DNA of 62,245 nucleotides, from contig NZ_JAAIKE010000012.1 of NCBI RefSeq assembly GCF_010915705.1, positions 1 to 62,245 on the forward strand, given 5' to 3'. Of this stretch, positions 49,508-57,604 are shown one piece after another (position 1 is the stretch's first letter; the number at the start of each line of letters is the position of its first letter). The translations under genes and the position numbers were made by a program. The DNA comes from Pseudotabrizicola algicola. GTDB lineage: Bacteria; Pseudomonadota; Alphaproteobacteria; Rhodobacterales; Rhodobacteraceae. Below the pieces are notes generated by a model. It did no database searches. It was not told the DNA's origin and worked only from the letters and a program-made list of their open reading frames with translations.

Positions 49508-50078
49508 CACCCCCCTGCACCGGCTCCGCGCCGGCCACAAACTGGGCGCGCTGGCGGTGTTCACCTTCGGGCTTTTCTGGGTCAGCGCGCCGCTCGTCCT
49601 GTCCGTGGCCCTTCTTGTCGTCGCGGGCCTCTATCTTGCCGCAGGTCGCCGCTTTAGCCTGCACGGACTGCACATGTTGCGCCCGCTCTGGCCTTTCGTG
49701 GTGGTGGTCGCGCTCTGGCACCTGTGGCTGAAAGACCCCGCCTCGGGTGCCACCATCATCATGCGCATGGTCACCGCCGTCGCCGCCGCCAATCTGGTGA
49801 CGATGACAACCCGCCTTTCCGACATGATCGGAGTGCTCGAACGGCTGGCCCGCCCGCTTGCGCCTGTCCTGCCGCCGCGTCGGCTGGCCTTGGCCATCGC
49901 GCTGGTGATCCGGTTCATCCCCGTCCTGTCGGAACGCGCGGCGCAACTGGCACAGGCATGGCGCGCCCGGTCCGGCAAGGCGCCCCGCTGGCGGCTCTTC
50001 GCACCGGTCGCGCTCGCCGCCCTTGATGATGCCGAAACTGCGGCCGAGGCCTTGCGCGCACGCGGTGGTGCAGGCTAG
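49482..50078 (+). CDS. bioN: Biotin ECF transporter transmembrane protein BioN
   Basis: A 198-residue T-component (EcfT/CbiQ family) with about five hydrophobic helices. The two short coupling motifs of T-components are represented by the region MRMVTAVAAANLVTMTTRLSDMIGVLERLARP and RFIPVLSERAAQLAQAWRARSG, which contain the Ala-Arg-X-like elements contacting the ATPase. The ATG at 49482 lies within the end of bioM. It is shorter than CbiQ (about 230 aa) but normal for BioN. Confidence 0.92.
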   Translation: MLTLTSPVDTPLHRLRAGHKLGALAVFTFGLFWVSAPLVLSVALLVVAGLYLAAGRRFSLHGLHMLRPLWPFVVVVALWHLWLKDPASGATIIMRMVTAVAAANLVTMTTRLSDMIGVLERLARPLAPVLPPRRLALAIALVIRFIPVLSERAAQLAQAWRARSGKAPRWRLFAPVALAALDDAETAAEALRARGGAG

Positions 50079-50150
50079 ACACAGCGCGACCCTGCGCCGC
50101 AGCACAGCAAGACCCCGCGCGGCAGCCTCCCCCATATCTCCGAGGACAAG

Positions 50151-50693
50151 ATGGAACGCAGCCTTACCCACATCGCCCTGTTTGCCGCCCTGATCGCGGT
50201 TCTGGGACTTGTCCCGCGCGTCGATCTGGCCGCCGGAGTGCCGATCACGGCGCAGTCTCTCGGGATCATGCTGTGCGGCACCGTTCTCGGGGCCAAACGC
50301 GGGGCGCTTGCCGTGCTGCTGTTTCTTCTGCTGGTGGCACTTGGCCTGCCGCTCCTGTCGGGCGGGCGCGGCGGTCTGGGCGTCTTTGTCGGCCCCTCTG
50401 CGGGTTTCCTCATCGGCTTCCCGGTCGCGGCCTTCGTGGCGGGCTGGGTGATGGAACGCACCACACTCCCCGCCTTCTGGGCCGCCGCGGCGGGCGCCGT
50501 CATCGGCGGCATCGGAGTGCTCTATGTCTTTGGCATCACCGGCATGGCCATCGTGCTGGACAAGACGATGTCCGAAGCCGCGCTGCTGGGGCTGGCCTTC
50601 CTGCCCGGCGACGTCATCAAGGCGGTCGTGGCGGGGCTGGTGACACAGGCCATCGCGCGCGCGCGCCCCGCCGCCCTGCTGGCACGGGCCTGA
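50151..50693 (+). CDS. bioY: Biotin transporter substrate-specific protein BioY
   Basis: A 180-residue six-helix S-component. The family is identified by the N-terminal half (VPITAQSLGIMLCGTVLGAKRGALAVLLFLLLVALGLPLLSGGRGGLGVFVGPSAGFLIGFP), in which the GPSAGFLIG and GRGGLGVF segments form the biotin site. BioY alone can transport biotin slowly and with BioMN quickly. The ATG at 50151 follows CCGAGGACAAG. I searched the upstream regions of bioM and bioY for a BioR palindrome (TTATnnATAA) and found none. Confidence 0.95.
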   Translation: MERSLTHIALFAALIAVLGLVPRVDLAAGVPITAQSLGIMLCGTVLGAKRGALAVLLFLLLVALGLPLLSGGRGGLGVFVGPSAGFLIGFPVAAFVAGWVMERTTLPAFWAAAAGAVIGGIGVLYVFGITGMAIVLDKTMSEAALLGLAFLPGDVIKAVVAGLVTQAIARARPAALLARA

Positions 50694-50718
50694 AGCCCCT
50701 GCGGCACCCCCGCATTCC

Positions 50719-51798
50719 CTAGCGCTGGCGCTCGACCGCCAGCGCGCTGCCGATACCGCCCGCCGAGGCGATGGCGGCGAGTCCCACCCCGTCCCCGAGG
50801 CTGTGAAACAGCCGCACGGCAAGGATCGCCCCCGAGGCTCCGATGGGGTGCCCCCGCGCCAGGGCGCCGCCCCCCGTGTTGACCCGCGCAAGGTCCAGCC
50901 CCAAGCCCTCCACACAGGCCATCGCCTGCGCCGCATAGGCCTCCATCACCTCGGCCTGCGCAATATCGGGCGCGGCAACGCCAAGGTCTTCAAACAGCGC
51001 CAAGCCCGCAGGCACGGGGGCCAGCCCCGGCTGCTCGGGGTCCGCGCCCAGCGTGCGCGCCCCAAGGATGTGCAACGCCCCCGGCCTTGCGAACCGATCC
51101 GCCGCAACCAGACAAAACGCCGCCCCGTCTGCCGCCACCGCCGCCGTGGCGCGCGTCACGCTTCCCGCAACCACAGGCGCGCGCGCCAGCAGGCGCGGCG
51201 TCAGCCCACGCGCAAACGGGTCGCGCGCCACGCCCGCCAGCGACACGACCTCGGGCCATGCCAACACCGCCAAGGCCTTGGCATGGCTTTGTATGGCCCA
51301 AGCCTCTTGCGCCGCGCGGTCATAGCCGCGGCTCTCCGCCAGACCCGCAGCCGCCTCCGCCATGCGCGGATTGCGCGCAGGCCAAGGCGTGAAGGGCGCC
51401 TCATCATAAGCTACCGGCGCACCGCCATCGGGGTCGGTCAAAAATCGCAGCGGCCGGCGCGAGAAACTCTCCACCCCTCCCGCCAGCACAATATCGGCCG
51501 CCCCCGAATCGACCAGCGCCGCCGCCAGCCGCAGCGCATCCAGACCCCCCGCGCATTGCCGGTCAATCGTCAGCCCCGCCACCCGCTCGGCCAGACCCGC
51601 CGCCAGCGCGACGCGCCGCGCCGGATTGCCCCCCGGCCCGATCGCATTGGCGCAAATCACCTCGTCCACAGCCGCGATGCCCGCATCCGCCAGACAGGCG
51701 TGCAGCACAGGCACTGCCAGCTCCTCGAGCGAGAACCGTGCAAAGGCGCCGCCCTTCGGCACCACCGCCGTCCGTCGCGCCGACAGAATCACCGCCAT
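50719..51798 (-). CDS. Thiolase-family protein with altered active site
   Basis: A 359-residue protein with the thiolase fold. The acylated Cys82 is present in IDRQCAGGLDALR and His317 in GGALARGHPIGASG, but the second catalytic cysteine (CIGGGMG in biosynthetic thiolases) is Ala344 in GLAAIASAGGIG, and the Asn of the NEAF motif is Met (MEAYAAQ). The protein could still acylate Cys82, but ordinary Claisen condensation is doubtful. It overlaps the upstream AMP-ligase gene by ten bases and so is coupled to it. It is convergent with bioMNY, which may be accidental. Confidence 0.82.
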   Translation of the reverse strand: MAVILSARRTAVVPKGGAFARFSLEELAVPVLHACLADAGIAAVDEVICANAIGPGGNPARRVALAAGLAERVAGLTIDRQCAGGLDALRLAAALVDSGAADIVLAGGVESFSRRPLRFLTDPDGGAPVAYDEAPFTPWPARNPRMAEAAAGLAESRGYDRAAQEAWAIQSHAKALAVLAWPEVVSLAGVARDPFARGLTPRLLARAPVVAGSVTRATAAVAADGAAFCLVAADRFARPGALHILGARTLGADPEQPGLAPVPAGLALFEDLGVAAPDIAQAEVMEAYAAQAMACVEGLGLDLARVNTGGGALARGHPIGASGAILAVRLFHSLGDGVGLAAIASAGGIGSALAVERQR

Positions 51799-53015
51799 GC
51801 GTCCACCTCGGCCTGCAAACGGGCCAGATCGGTCTTGCCCGAAGCCAGCACCGGCCAGTCCTCCCGCCAGATCACGCCGCGCGGCGCGGCCATCGCCCCA
51901 AGGCGCGCCCGCATCGCCGCGACAATCGCCGCTTCATGGCTTCGCTCGCCCATGATGACCGCCCAGAGCACATGGCCCCGCCGCCCGTCCACCCGTGGCA
52001 AGACGGCCACCCGCGCGACCCCCGGCAAGCTGGCGGCAAAGCGCTCGATCTCCTCGGGAAACACATTCTGCCCGGCAATCGTCACCATGCGCCCGGCCCG
52101 CCCGCGCAAGACAAGCCCCGCAGCGGTCATGCTCCCGATCTCTCCCACGCTCAGCCACCCGTCCCGCCAGCGCGCGGCACCGGCATCATCTCCGGCATAA
52201 CGCTCAAACAGATAGGGGCTGCGCACCCAGACCTCCCCCTCCGCCCCCTGCGGCACCTCGGCCCCGCCCGCATCGCACAGGCGCAGCTCCACCCCCGGAT
52301 AGGGCCTGCCCACCGTCTCCGGCCCATCCTGAGGCCCCGCCAGCGTGATGAAACTCGCCTCCGCCGCGCCGTAAAACTCGCGCACCACGGCGGCAGGTGC
52401 CAGCGCGGCCAAACGCGCGCGCAAACCCGCCTCCAGCTTGGCCCCGCCCACCAGCACCAGCCGCAAGGCGGGCCAGTCCAGCCCGCAGGCGACCATCTGC
52501 GCCAGATGCACCGGCGTGGCATAGATCACCCCGATGCCCCGCGCCGCCACCGCCGCCGCCATCCGGTCGGGACGCAAACCATCCAGCAGATGCACCTCCG
52601 CCCCCAGCGCCAGCCCCTCCAGCGCCGCATAAAGCGCCAGCGATTGCGACAGCCGCCCCGGCACCGCCACCCGCACCCCCGGCCCAATGCCAAACAGCCC
52701 CGCGTTGACCGCAAAGCTCGCAAGCCAGGTCGCCTGCCGTCGCAGCACCCGCCGCGCCCCGCCCAGAGACCCGCCGGTCAGCGTCTCGAAACAGCCGAAC
52801 CCCGCCTCCAGCGGGCCCTCGCCACCAATCCTGAACCCGGCCCCCGCCCCGGCCAAGACCGACGCAAGCGCCGCCCCCCCGGGCCGATCCGGCATCACGG
52901 GCGCAAACGGCCCCGCAAGCGGCAAAACATCGCCCTCGGGTCCGACCAGACGCGCCGCCGGATGGGGCGCAAACCCCTCCCTTGCAGCTTTCCCAAATAC
53001 TCCCGCCGGAGGCAT
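51789..53015 (-). CDS. Short AMP-binding acyl-CoA ligase-like protein
   Basis: An ANL-superfamily adenylating enzyme of up to 408 residues, about 100 shorter than usual at the N-terminus. Recognisable motifs are a degenerate A3 loop (TLTGGSLGGARRVLR), A5 FYGAAEA, A7-like DGWLSVGEIG (Glu in place of the usual Asp), A8 GRAGRMVTIAGQNVFPEEIE and the catalytic Lys in ASGKTDLARLQ. It probably activates a carboxylic acid as acyl-CoA. The start is uncertain: the ATG at 53015 lies in a terminator half-module, while AAGGGAGGGG at about 52983-52974 has no in-frame ATG close by; GTG/ATG at 52898/52895 are alternatives. Overlaps the thiolase-like gene. Confidence 0.75.
   Translation of the reverse strand: MPPAGVFGKAAREGFAPHPAARLVGPEGDVLPLAGPFAPVMPDRPGGAALASVLAGAGAGFRIGGEGPLEAGFGCFETLTGGSLGGARRVLRRQATWLASFAVNAGLFGIGPGVRVAVPGRLSQSLALYAALEGLALGAEVHLLDGLRPDRMAAAVAARGIGVIYATPVHLAQMVACGLDWPALRLVLVGGAKLEAGLRARLAALAPAAVVREFYGAAEASFITLAGPQDGPETVGRPYPGVELRLCDAGGAEVPQGAEGEVWVRSPYLFERYAGDDAGAARWRDGWLSVGEIGSMTAAGLVLRGRAGRMVTIAGQNVFPEEIERFAASLPGVARVAVLPRVDGRRGHVLWAVIMGERSHEAAIVAAMRARLGAMAAPRGVIWREDWPVLASGKTDLARLQAEVDAWR
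52975..53012 (-). repeat. Terminator half-module between aroQ and the ligase gene
   Basis: On the minus strand CCTCCGGCGGGAGTATTTGGGAAAGCTGCAAGG matches the GGAGTATTT-AAAGCAGCAA half-module seen at 5260, 10000, 14040 and 57460, preceded by a short CCGCGGG-type stem. It lies after the aroQ stop and overlaps the possible start of the ligase gene. Confidence 0.55.
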
Positions 53016-53041
53016 CCGCCGCGCCCCGCCCGCGACCGCGC

Positions 53042-53482
53042 TCAGGACCCGACCAGCGTCCGCATCCGCCGCAGCGCCAGCAGATAGCCCTCGGTGCCAA
53101 ATCCCGCGATCACTCCCTCGGCCCGCAGCGACACATAGGAATGATGCCGGAACGTCTCGCGCTTGTGCACATTCGAGATGTGGACCTCCAGCACCGGCCC
53201 TTCAAAGGCGTTCAGCGCATCCAGAATCGCCACCGACGTATGGGTGAACGCACCGGGGTTGATGATGACCCCCGCCGCTTCCGCACGGGCCTCATGGATC
53301 CAGTCGATCAGAACCCCTTCATGGTTCGACTGGTAAAAGCGCAGCCCCAAGCCCAGATCGCCCGCCAGCGCGGCACAGGATGCCGCCACATCGTCCAGCG
53401 TTTCACGCCCGTAAATCTCGGGCTGGCGCAGTCCCAGCAGGTTCAGGTTGGGACCGTTCAGAATGTAGATGGGCTTTGCCAT
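53042..53482 (-). CDS. aroQ: 3-dehydroquinate dehydratase, type II
   Basis: A 146-residue flavodoxin-fold type II dehydroquinase of the shikimate pathway, which dehydrates 3-dehydroquinate to 3-dehydroshikimate. Characteristic are [20 protein letters not shown] (with the catalytic Tyr/Arg loop), [34 protein letters not shown] and [20 protein letters not shown]. The enzyme is a dodecamer in known cases. It is preceded by the structured repeat copy 2. The ATG at 53482 follows GAAGAGGATATC. Confidence 0.96.
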   Translation of the reverse strand: MAKPIYILNGPNLNLLGLRQPEIYGRETLDDVAASCAALAGDLGLGLRFYQSNHEGVLIDWIHEARAEAAGVIINPGAFTHTSVAILDALNAFEGPVLEVHISNVHKRETFRHHSYVSLRAEGVIAGFGTEGYLLALRRMRTLVGS

Positions 53483-53557
53483 GATATCCTCTTCGCAACT
53501 CGCGCCATGCTATCCACAGCGCGCGCGGCAGGAAACCGGCTTTTGCATCCGCCCAGC

Positions 53558-53615
53558 GCTCATCGGGCCTGATGGCCCTCTTCGCCAGCGATGACAGCCG
53601 TCAGGCTGGAAGAGC
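53558..53615. repeat. Pseudoknot-like repeated element, copy 2
   Basis: Plus-strand order: TCATCG (53560-53565), hairpin GGGCC-TGAT-GGCCC (53565-53578), CTCTTC (53578-53583), GCCAG linker, CGATGA (53589-53594), hairpin AGCC-GTCA-GGCT (53596-53607), GAAGAG (53609-53614). The crossing pairs are identical to copy 1 (3191-3263), both hairpin stems differ by compensatory changes, and the middle hairpin of copy 1 is missing. It sits between the metF terminator and aroQ. Confidence 0.6.
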
Positions 53616-53624
53616 CCCCCGGGC

Positions 53625-53661
53625 AAAAAAAGAGGCCCGAGCCACGCGGGGCAAGGGCCTC
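53625..53661 (-). terminator. Intrinsic terminator of metF
   Basis: On the minus strand GAGGCCC (53661-53655), a 16-base loop, GGGCCTC (53638-53632) and T7 (53631-53625) form a classical Rho-independent terminator 24 bases after the metF stop. It separates metF from the structured element and aroQ. Confidence 0.85.
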
Positions 53662-53684
53662 AGGGAGACGCCATCAGCCTGATG

Positions 53685-54551
53685 TCAGGCAACTTTCTCC
53701 AGCACCACCTCGGGCTGGATGCCCAGCGCGCGCACCACTTCACGCGTCAGGTGCGGACGGTTCAGCGTGTAGAAGTGCAAATCCTGCACCCCACCCTCCA
53801 GCAGCCTGTCGCAAAGCTGGGTGCAATGCGCCAAGGCATAAAGCTCCTCGCGCCCGTCACGCGCGGCGGTGGTAAAGGCCTCGTCCAGCCGCGCCGGCAC
53901 ATGCGATCCGCAGCGCTGCGCAAATTTCTTCGCCCCCGCCCAGCTGGTGATCGGCAAAATGCCCGGTATGATCGGCGCGGTGATGCCCTCTTTCACGCAC
54001 AGATCGCGGAAGCGGAAAAACGTATCGGCATCGAAGAAGAACTGCGTGATCGCACTCGACGCACCGGCATCGATCTTGCGCTTGAGCCAGCGCACATCGG
54101 CCAGCGTATCGGCAGCATCCGGGTGCGGCTCGGGATAGGCCCCGACGCGCAGCGTGAACCTGCCCGTCGCCGCCAGCGCCTCGATCAACTCCACCGACGA
54201 GGCAAAGCCGTCAGGATGCGCGGTAAACCGCTCCGCCCCCTTGGGCGCATCGCCGCGCAGCGCAACGATCTCGGTCACGCCCGCCTCGGCATAGGCTGCC
54301 GCAATCTCCAGCGTCTCCGCCTTCGTCGCATCGACGCAGGTCAGATGCGCCGCCACGTTCAGCCCGTAATTCTTGCCGATCGCCGTCACTGCCTCATGGG
54401 TCAGCTTGCGGGTGGTGCCGCCCGCCCCATAGGTGACCGAGACAAACTCCGGCTGCATCGGGGCCAGCGCCTGCACGGTTTCCCAAAGACGGAAGGACGC
54501 ATCCAGCGTCTGGGGCGGGAAGAACTCGAACGAAATGCGCGGCGTTGCCAT
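53685..54551 (-). CDS. metF: Methylenetetrahydrofolate reductase
   Basis: A 288-residue TIM-barrel flavoenzyme reducing 5,10-methylene-THF to 5-methyl-THF for methionine synthesis. Motifs include ISFEFFPPQT (catalytic Glu region), FVSVTYGAGGTTRKLT, AAHLTCVDATKAETL, ALRGDAPKGAERF and AITQFFFDADTFFRF. The ATG at 54551 is preceded by GGAGACGACC; the much longer open frame to 55601 runs antisense through the LysR gene and is not used. It is divergent from the LysR-type regulator gene. Confidence 0.96.
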   Translation of the reverse strand: MATPRISFEFFPPQTLDASFRLWETVQALAPMQPEFVSVTYGAGGTTRKLTHEAVTAIGKNYGLNVAAHLTCVDATKAETLEIAAAYAEAGVTEIVALRGDAPKGAERFTAHPDGFASSVELIEALAATGRFTLRVGAYPEPHPDAADTLADVRWLKRKIDAGASSAITQFFFDADTFFRFRDLCVKEGITAPIIPGILPITSWAGAKKFAQRCGSHVPARLDEAFTTAARDGREELYALAHCTQLCDRLLEGGVQDLHFYTLNRPHLTREVVRALGIQPEVVLEKVA

Positions 54552-54594
54552 GGTCGTCTCCTTTTGATGCCCCCTTGTCGCAGATTCGGCGATG

Positions 54595-54607
54595 TGAGAC
54601 AAATTCA
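54595..54607. promoter_or_regulatory. Putative MetR-type binding site
   Basis: TGAGACAAATTCA matches the MetR consensus TGAANNNNNTTCA at all but one position and lies between the divergent metF and LysR-type genes, 44 bases from the metF start codon. A second overlapping TTCAT...ATGAT dyad follows. Binding is inferred. Confidence 0.5.
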
Positions 54608-54638
54608 TAAACTTCACGATGATCTTGTGGTAAACCTC

Positions 54639-55544
54639 ATGTATATCGAACTCCGCCACCTGCGCACCATCCGAGCGATTCATCAGGCGGGCGGCCTTGC
54701 CCGCGCCGCCGACCTGCTCAACATGACGCAATCGGCGCTGTCGCATCAGGTCGCCAATCTGGAAGATCAGGCGGGGATGGAGCTTTTCGTGCGCCGCTCC
54801 AAACCCATGCGCCTCTCGGCGGCAGGCATCCGCATGCTGCGCGCCGCCGACCGTATCCTGCCGGAAATCGAGCTGATGGAGGAAGAATTCCGCGCCCTGC
54901 GCTCGGGCAAGACGGGGCGGCTGCACATCGCCATCCAGTGCCATGCCTGCTTTGACTGGCTGTTCCCGGTGCTGGAGCTTTTCCGGCAGGCCTGGCCCGA
55001 GGTCGATGTCGACATCCGCGCCGGCCTCGCCTTCGACAGCTTTCCGGCCCTCTTGCGCGAAGAGGTCGATCTGGTCATCACCTCCAACCCCGAACCGCTG
55101 CCGGGCCTCACCTACAACCCGCTCTTCGACTACCACCCGGTTTTCCTTGCCTCCGCGCAAAACCCGCTGGCCACCAAGGAGGTCATCACAGCCGAGGACT
55201 TCCGCGATCAGGTGCTCATCACCTACCCTGTCGGCCGCGACAAACTCGATGTCTTCACCGAACTGCTCACCCCCGCCAAGGTCGAACCGCGCGGGCAGCG
55301 TCCGGTGGAACTGACCGCCGTGATCCTGATGCTGGTCGGCTCCAACCGCGGTGTCGCGGTGTTGCCCGACTGGGTGCTGCGCGACATCAAGACCAATGCC
55401 GATTACATCACCCGCCCCCTCGGCCCCGAAACCGTGACCAAACGCCTCTTCGCCGCGACCCGCGAAGAAGACGCCGCAAAACCCTTCATGGCGCACTTCC
55501 TGCGCCTGTGCCGGTCCGAACCTGTCAAACTGCAACGCGGCTGA
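54639..55544 (+). CDS. LysR-family transcriptional regulator, MetR-like
   Basis: A 301-residue LysR regulator. The N-terminal winged helix (ELRHLRTIRAIHQAGGLARAADLLNMTQSALSHQVANLEDQAGMELF) strongly resembles MetR, as does the effector domain start GRLHIAIQCHACFDWLFPVLELFRQAWPEVDVDI; the CHACFDWL motif is a MetR hallmark. MetR uses homocysteine as coactivator for metE/metF-type genes. Divergent from metF, so it presumably activates metF and represses itself. The ATG at 54639 is the first codon matching the family. Confidence 0.9.
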   Translation: MYIELRHLRTIRAIHQAGGLARAADLLNMTQSALSHQVANLEDQAGMELFVRRSKPMRLSAAGIRMLRAADRILPEIELMEEEFRALRSGKTGRLHIAIQCHACFDWLFPVLELFRQAWPEVDVDIRAGLAFDSFPALLREEVDLVITSNPEPLPGLTYNPLFDYHPVFLASAQNPLATKEVITAEDFRDQVLITYPVGRDKLDVFTELLTPAKVEPRGQRPVELTAVILMLVGSNRGVAVLPDWVLRDIKTNADYITRPLGPETVTKRLFAATREEDAAKPFMAHFLRLCRSEPVKLQRG

Positions 55545-55755
55545 CCGCGCGCACAGCGGCAGGCAAACGGCAAAAGGCAGGCGGAACGGCGGGCCATGCA
55601 AAGCCGGCCGTCAAGGCCACAAGGCGCAACCCGACGCCGCCGCCCGCGCTGACGCGCGCGAATCCCGCCATGACGGCGCGAAATCCCCATGCCCCCTTCC
55701 CTTGTGCGCCCGTCCGCCCTATACGCGTGCGCTGACGCGGAACGGAGTTTTCACG

Positions 55756-56550
55756 ATGCAAGGCAGCGCCAACCTCAACCTGATGATCAAGGCTGCGCGC
55801 CGCGCTGGCCGCTCTCTGGTGAAAGACTTCCGCGAAGTGGAAAACCTTCAGGTCTCGGCCAAGGGTCCCGGCGACTTTGTCACCAAGGCCGACCGCGAAG
55901 CGGAACGCATGATCCGCGAAGACCTGATGGGCGCCCGCCCCACCTATGGCTGGCTCGGCGAGGAAACCGGCGCCGCCGCAGGGGCCGACCCCACCCGCCG
56001 CTGGATCGTCGATCCCCTCGACGGAACCACCAACTTCTTGCACGGCATGCCGCATTGGGCCGTGTCGATCGCGCTGGAACACAAGGGCGAAATCGTCTCG
56101 GCGGTGGTCTATGACGCCGCCAAGGACGAAATGTTCTGGGCCGAAAAAGGCTCGGGCGCCTGGCTGAACGACAGCCGCCGCATCCGCGTCTCGGGCCGCC
56201 GCGCGATGTCCGAGGCGGTCTTTGCCACCGGCGTGCCCTTCGGCGCAAGGAAAACCCTGCCCGCCACGCTGCAAGACCTCGCCCGCCTGATGCCCGCCTG
56301 CGCAGGTGTGCGCCGCTGGGGCGCGGCTGCGCTCGACCTCGCCTATGTCGCCGCAGGCCGCTACGATGGCTATTGGGAACGTGAACTCAACGCATGGGAT
56401 GTGGCAGCGGGCATCCTGCTGGTGAAAGAGGCCGGCGGCATGGTCTCCGGCATCCGCGACACCCAGGACCCGCTGGAAGACGGCAGCCTGATCGCGGGCA
56501 ACGAAGCCCTGTTCGAATCCTTCCGCAAGATCATCCGCAACGACGGCTGA
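55756..56550 (+). CDS. suhB: Inositol monophosphatase family protein
   Basis: A 264-residue Mg2+-dependent, Li+-sensitive phosphatase. Metal-binding motifs are GEETG (Glu in YGWLGEETG), WIVDPLDGTTNFLHG and the C-terminal ELNAWDVAAGILLVKEAGG. The SuhB-like subgroup is suggested by length and by the KADREAERMI segment, though activity on inositol-1-phosphate versus another phosphate ester is not decided by sequence. The ATG at 55756 follows CGGAGTTTTCACG. Convergent with the rhomboid gene, 18 bases between stops. Confidence 0.9.
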   Translation: MQGSANLNLMIKAARRAGRSLVKDFREVENLQVSAKGPGDFVTKADREAERMIREDLMGARPTYGWLGEETGAAAGADPTRRWIVDPLDGTTNFLHGMPHWAVSIALEHKGEIVSAVVYDAAKDEMFWAEKGSGAWLNDSRRIRVSGRRAMSEAVFATGVPFGARKTLPATLQDLARLMPACAGVRRWGAAALDLAYVAAGRYDGYWERELNAWDVAAGILLVKEAGGMVSGIRDTQDPLEDGSLIAGNEALFESFRKIIRNDG

Positions 56551-56568
56551 TCCAGCCCCGCGAGCGGC

Positions 56569-57315
56569 CTATCGGGGCCGCCGCGGCACCTGCGGCACCC
56601 GCGAGCGCACAAGGTCATAGCGCGCCTCCGGATGCGGCGGCGCGCCCTTGGTGCGGTTCCAGAAGCCAAAACCGCCCAGCCGCACCCACAGCGGCAGCGT
56701 CAACGCAACTCCGGCGACAAATCCGCCGGTATGCGCCCAATACGCCACCCCGCCCCCGTCGGTCGGCGTGACCGCGCCGTTGAACAGCTGCAGGGCAAAC
56801 CACAGCCCCAGAACAATCCAGGCGGGGATCGGGAAAATCCGGAAGAAGATCACGATGATGATCAGAACATCCACCCGCGCTTTCGGAAACAGCAGCAGAT
56901 AGCCTCCCATCACCCCGGCAATCGCCCCCGAAGCCCCCACCATCGGAATCTCCGACGCGGGATCGGCCGCATATTGCAACGCAACCGCCGCCAGCCCCGC
57001 CGCAAGATAGAAAAGGGCAAAACCGGAATGCCCCATCTCGTCTTCCATGTTGTCTCCGAAGATGAAGAGAAACAGCATATTGCCAAGCAGATGCATCCAC
57101 CCGCCATGCAGGAACATGTGACTGACGATCCCCTGCAAGCCGACGCCTTCCGAAACAAAGCCCGGCACAAAACCCCATTCGTAGAAAAAACGCCCGAGCT
57201 GGCGATCATCCATCATCAGGTTGAACACCAGGAAAACCGCCACATTCGCGCCAATGAGCAGCCAGGTGACAAAGGGCCAACGCCCCGACGGGTTGTGATC
57301 ACGAATGGGAAACAT
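56569..57315 (-). CDS. Rhomboid family intramembrane serine protease
   Basis: A 248-residue polytopic membrane protein with six hydrophobic segments. The catalytic dyad is intact: Ser129 in MVGASGAIAGVMGGY and His195 in YWAHTGGFVAG; the HMFLHGGWMHLLGNMLFLFIFGDNMED segment provides the usual His/Asn of helix 2. Rhomboids cleave transmembrane segments of other proteins. The ATG at 57315 gives a normal start MFPIRDHNPSGRWPFVTWLLI; longer upstream frames are not used. Substrate unknown. Confidence 0.93.
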   Translation of the reverse strand: MFPIRDHNPSGRWPFVTWLLIGANVAVFLVFNLMMDDRQLGRFFYEWGFVPGFVSEGVGLQGIVSHMFLHGGWMHLLGNMLFLFIFGDNMEDEMGHSGFALFYLAAGLAAVALQYAADPASEIPMVGASGAIAGVMGGYLLLFPKARVDVLIIIVIFFRIFPIPAWIVLGLWFALQLFNGAVTPTDGGGVAYWAHTGGFVAGVALTLPLWVRLGGFGFWNRTKGAPPHPEARYDLVRSRVPQVPRRPR

Positions 57316-57421
57316 GGGCGCCAGCTTTTCCGATCCCCTCCGCGCCGTCAAGTGCCGGTGCCACCGGGGCAGACCCGCGTGCGCCCCTCCGGCGCAGGTG
57401 CAACGGCAAACGCAGCAAGAA

Positions 57422-57588
57422 GGGGGGCCAGCCCCCCGCGCTGCGCGCTCCCCCCGGAGTATTTCAAAAGCAGCAATGCAAACACGCCTTGTCTTGCTGC
57501 TTTCCCAAATACTCCCCGCGCGGAGCGCCCGCCCCGAGGAGACGCGGCGCAGCCGCGCGACGAGACAAAAAACAATGCGGCGCAGCCG
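57422..57588. repeat. Bidirectional terminator module, copy B
   Basis: Nearly identical to copy A (14004-14167): left GGGGGG-CCA-CCCCCC hairpin, core dyad GGAGTATTTCAAAAGCAGCAA ... TTGCTGCTTTCCCAAATACTCC, right GCGCGGAGCGC and CGGCGCAGCCGCG hairpins and an AAAAAACAATGCGG end. It lies downstream of putA and upstream of the rhomboid gene, both leftward. The few differences (single bases and short insertions) are mainly in loops and between stems. Confidence 0.75.
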
Positions 57589-57604
57589 CGCCTTCAGATC
57601 ACGT

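Noticed and set aside
48660-50150. BioR operator for bioMNY
   Set aside because: The known alphaproteobacterial BioR palindrome TTATnnATAA was looked for upstream of bioM and bioY and not found.
50803-52200. 465-codon plus-strand frame antisense to thiolase and ligase
   Set aside because: Same antisense bias; thiolase and ligase motifs are unambiguous on minus.
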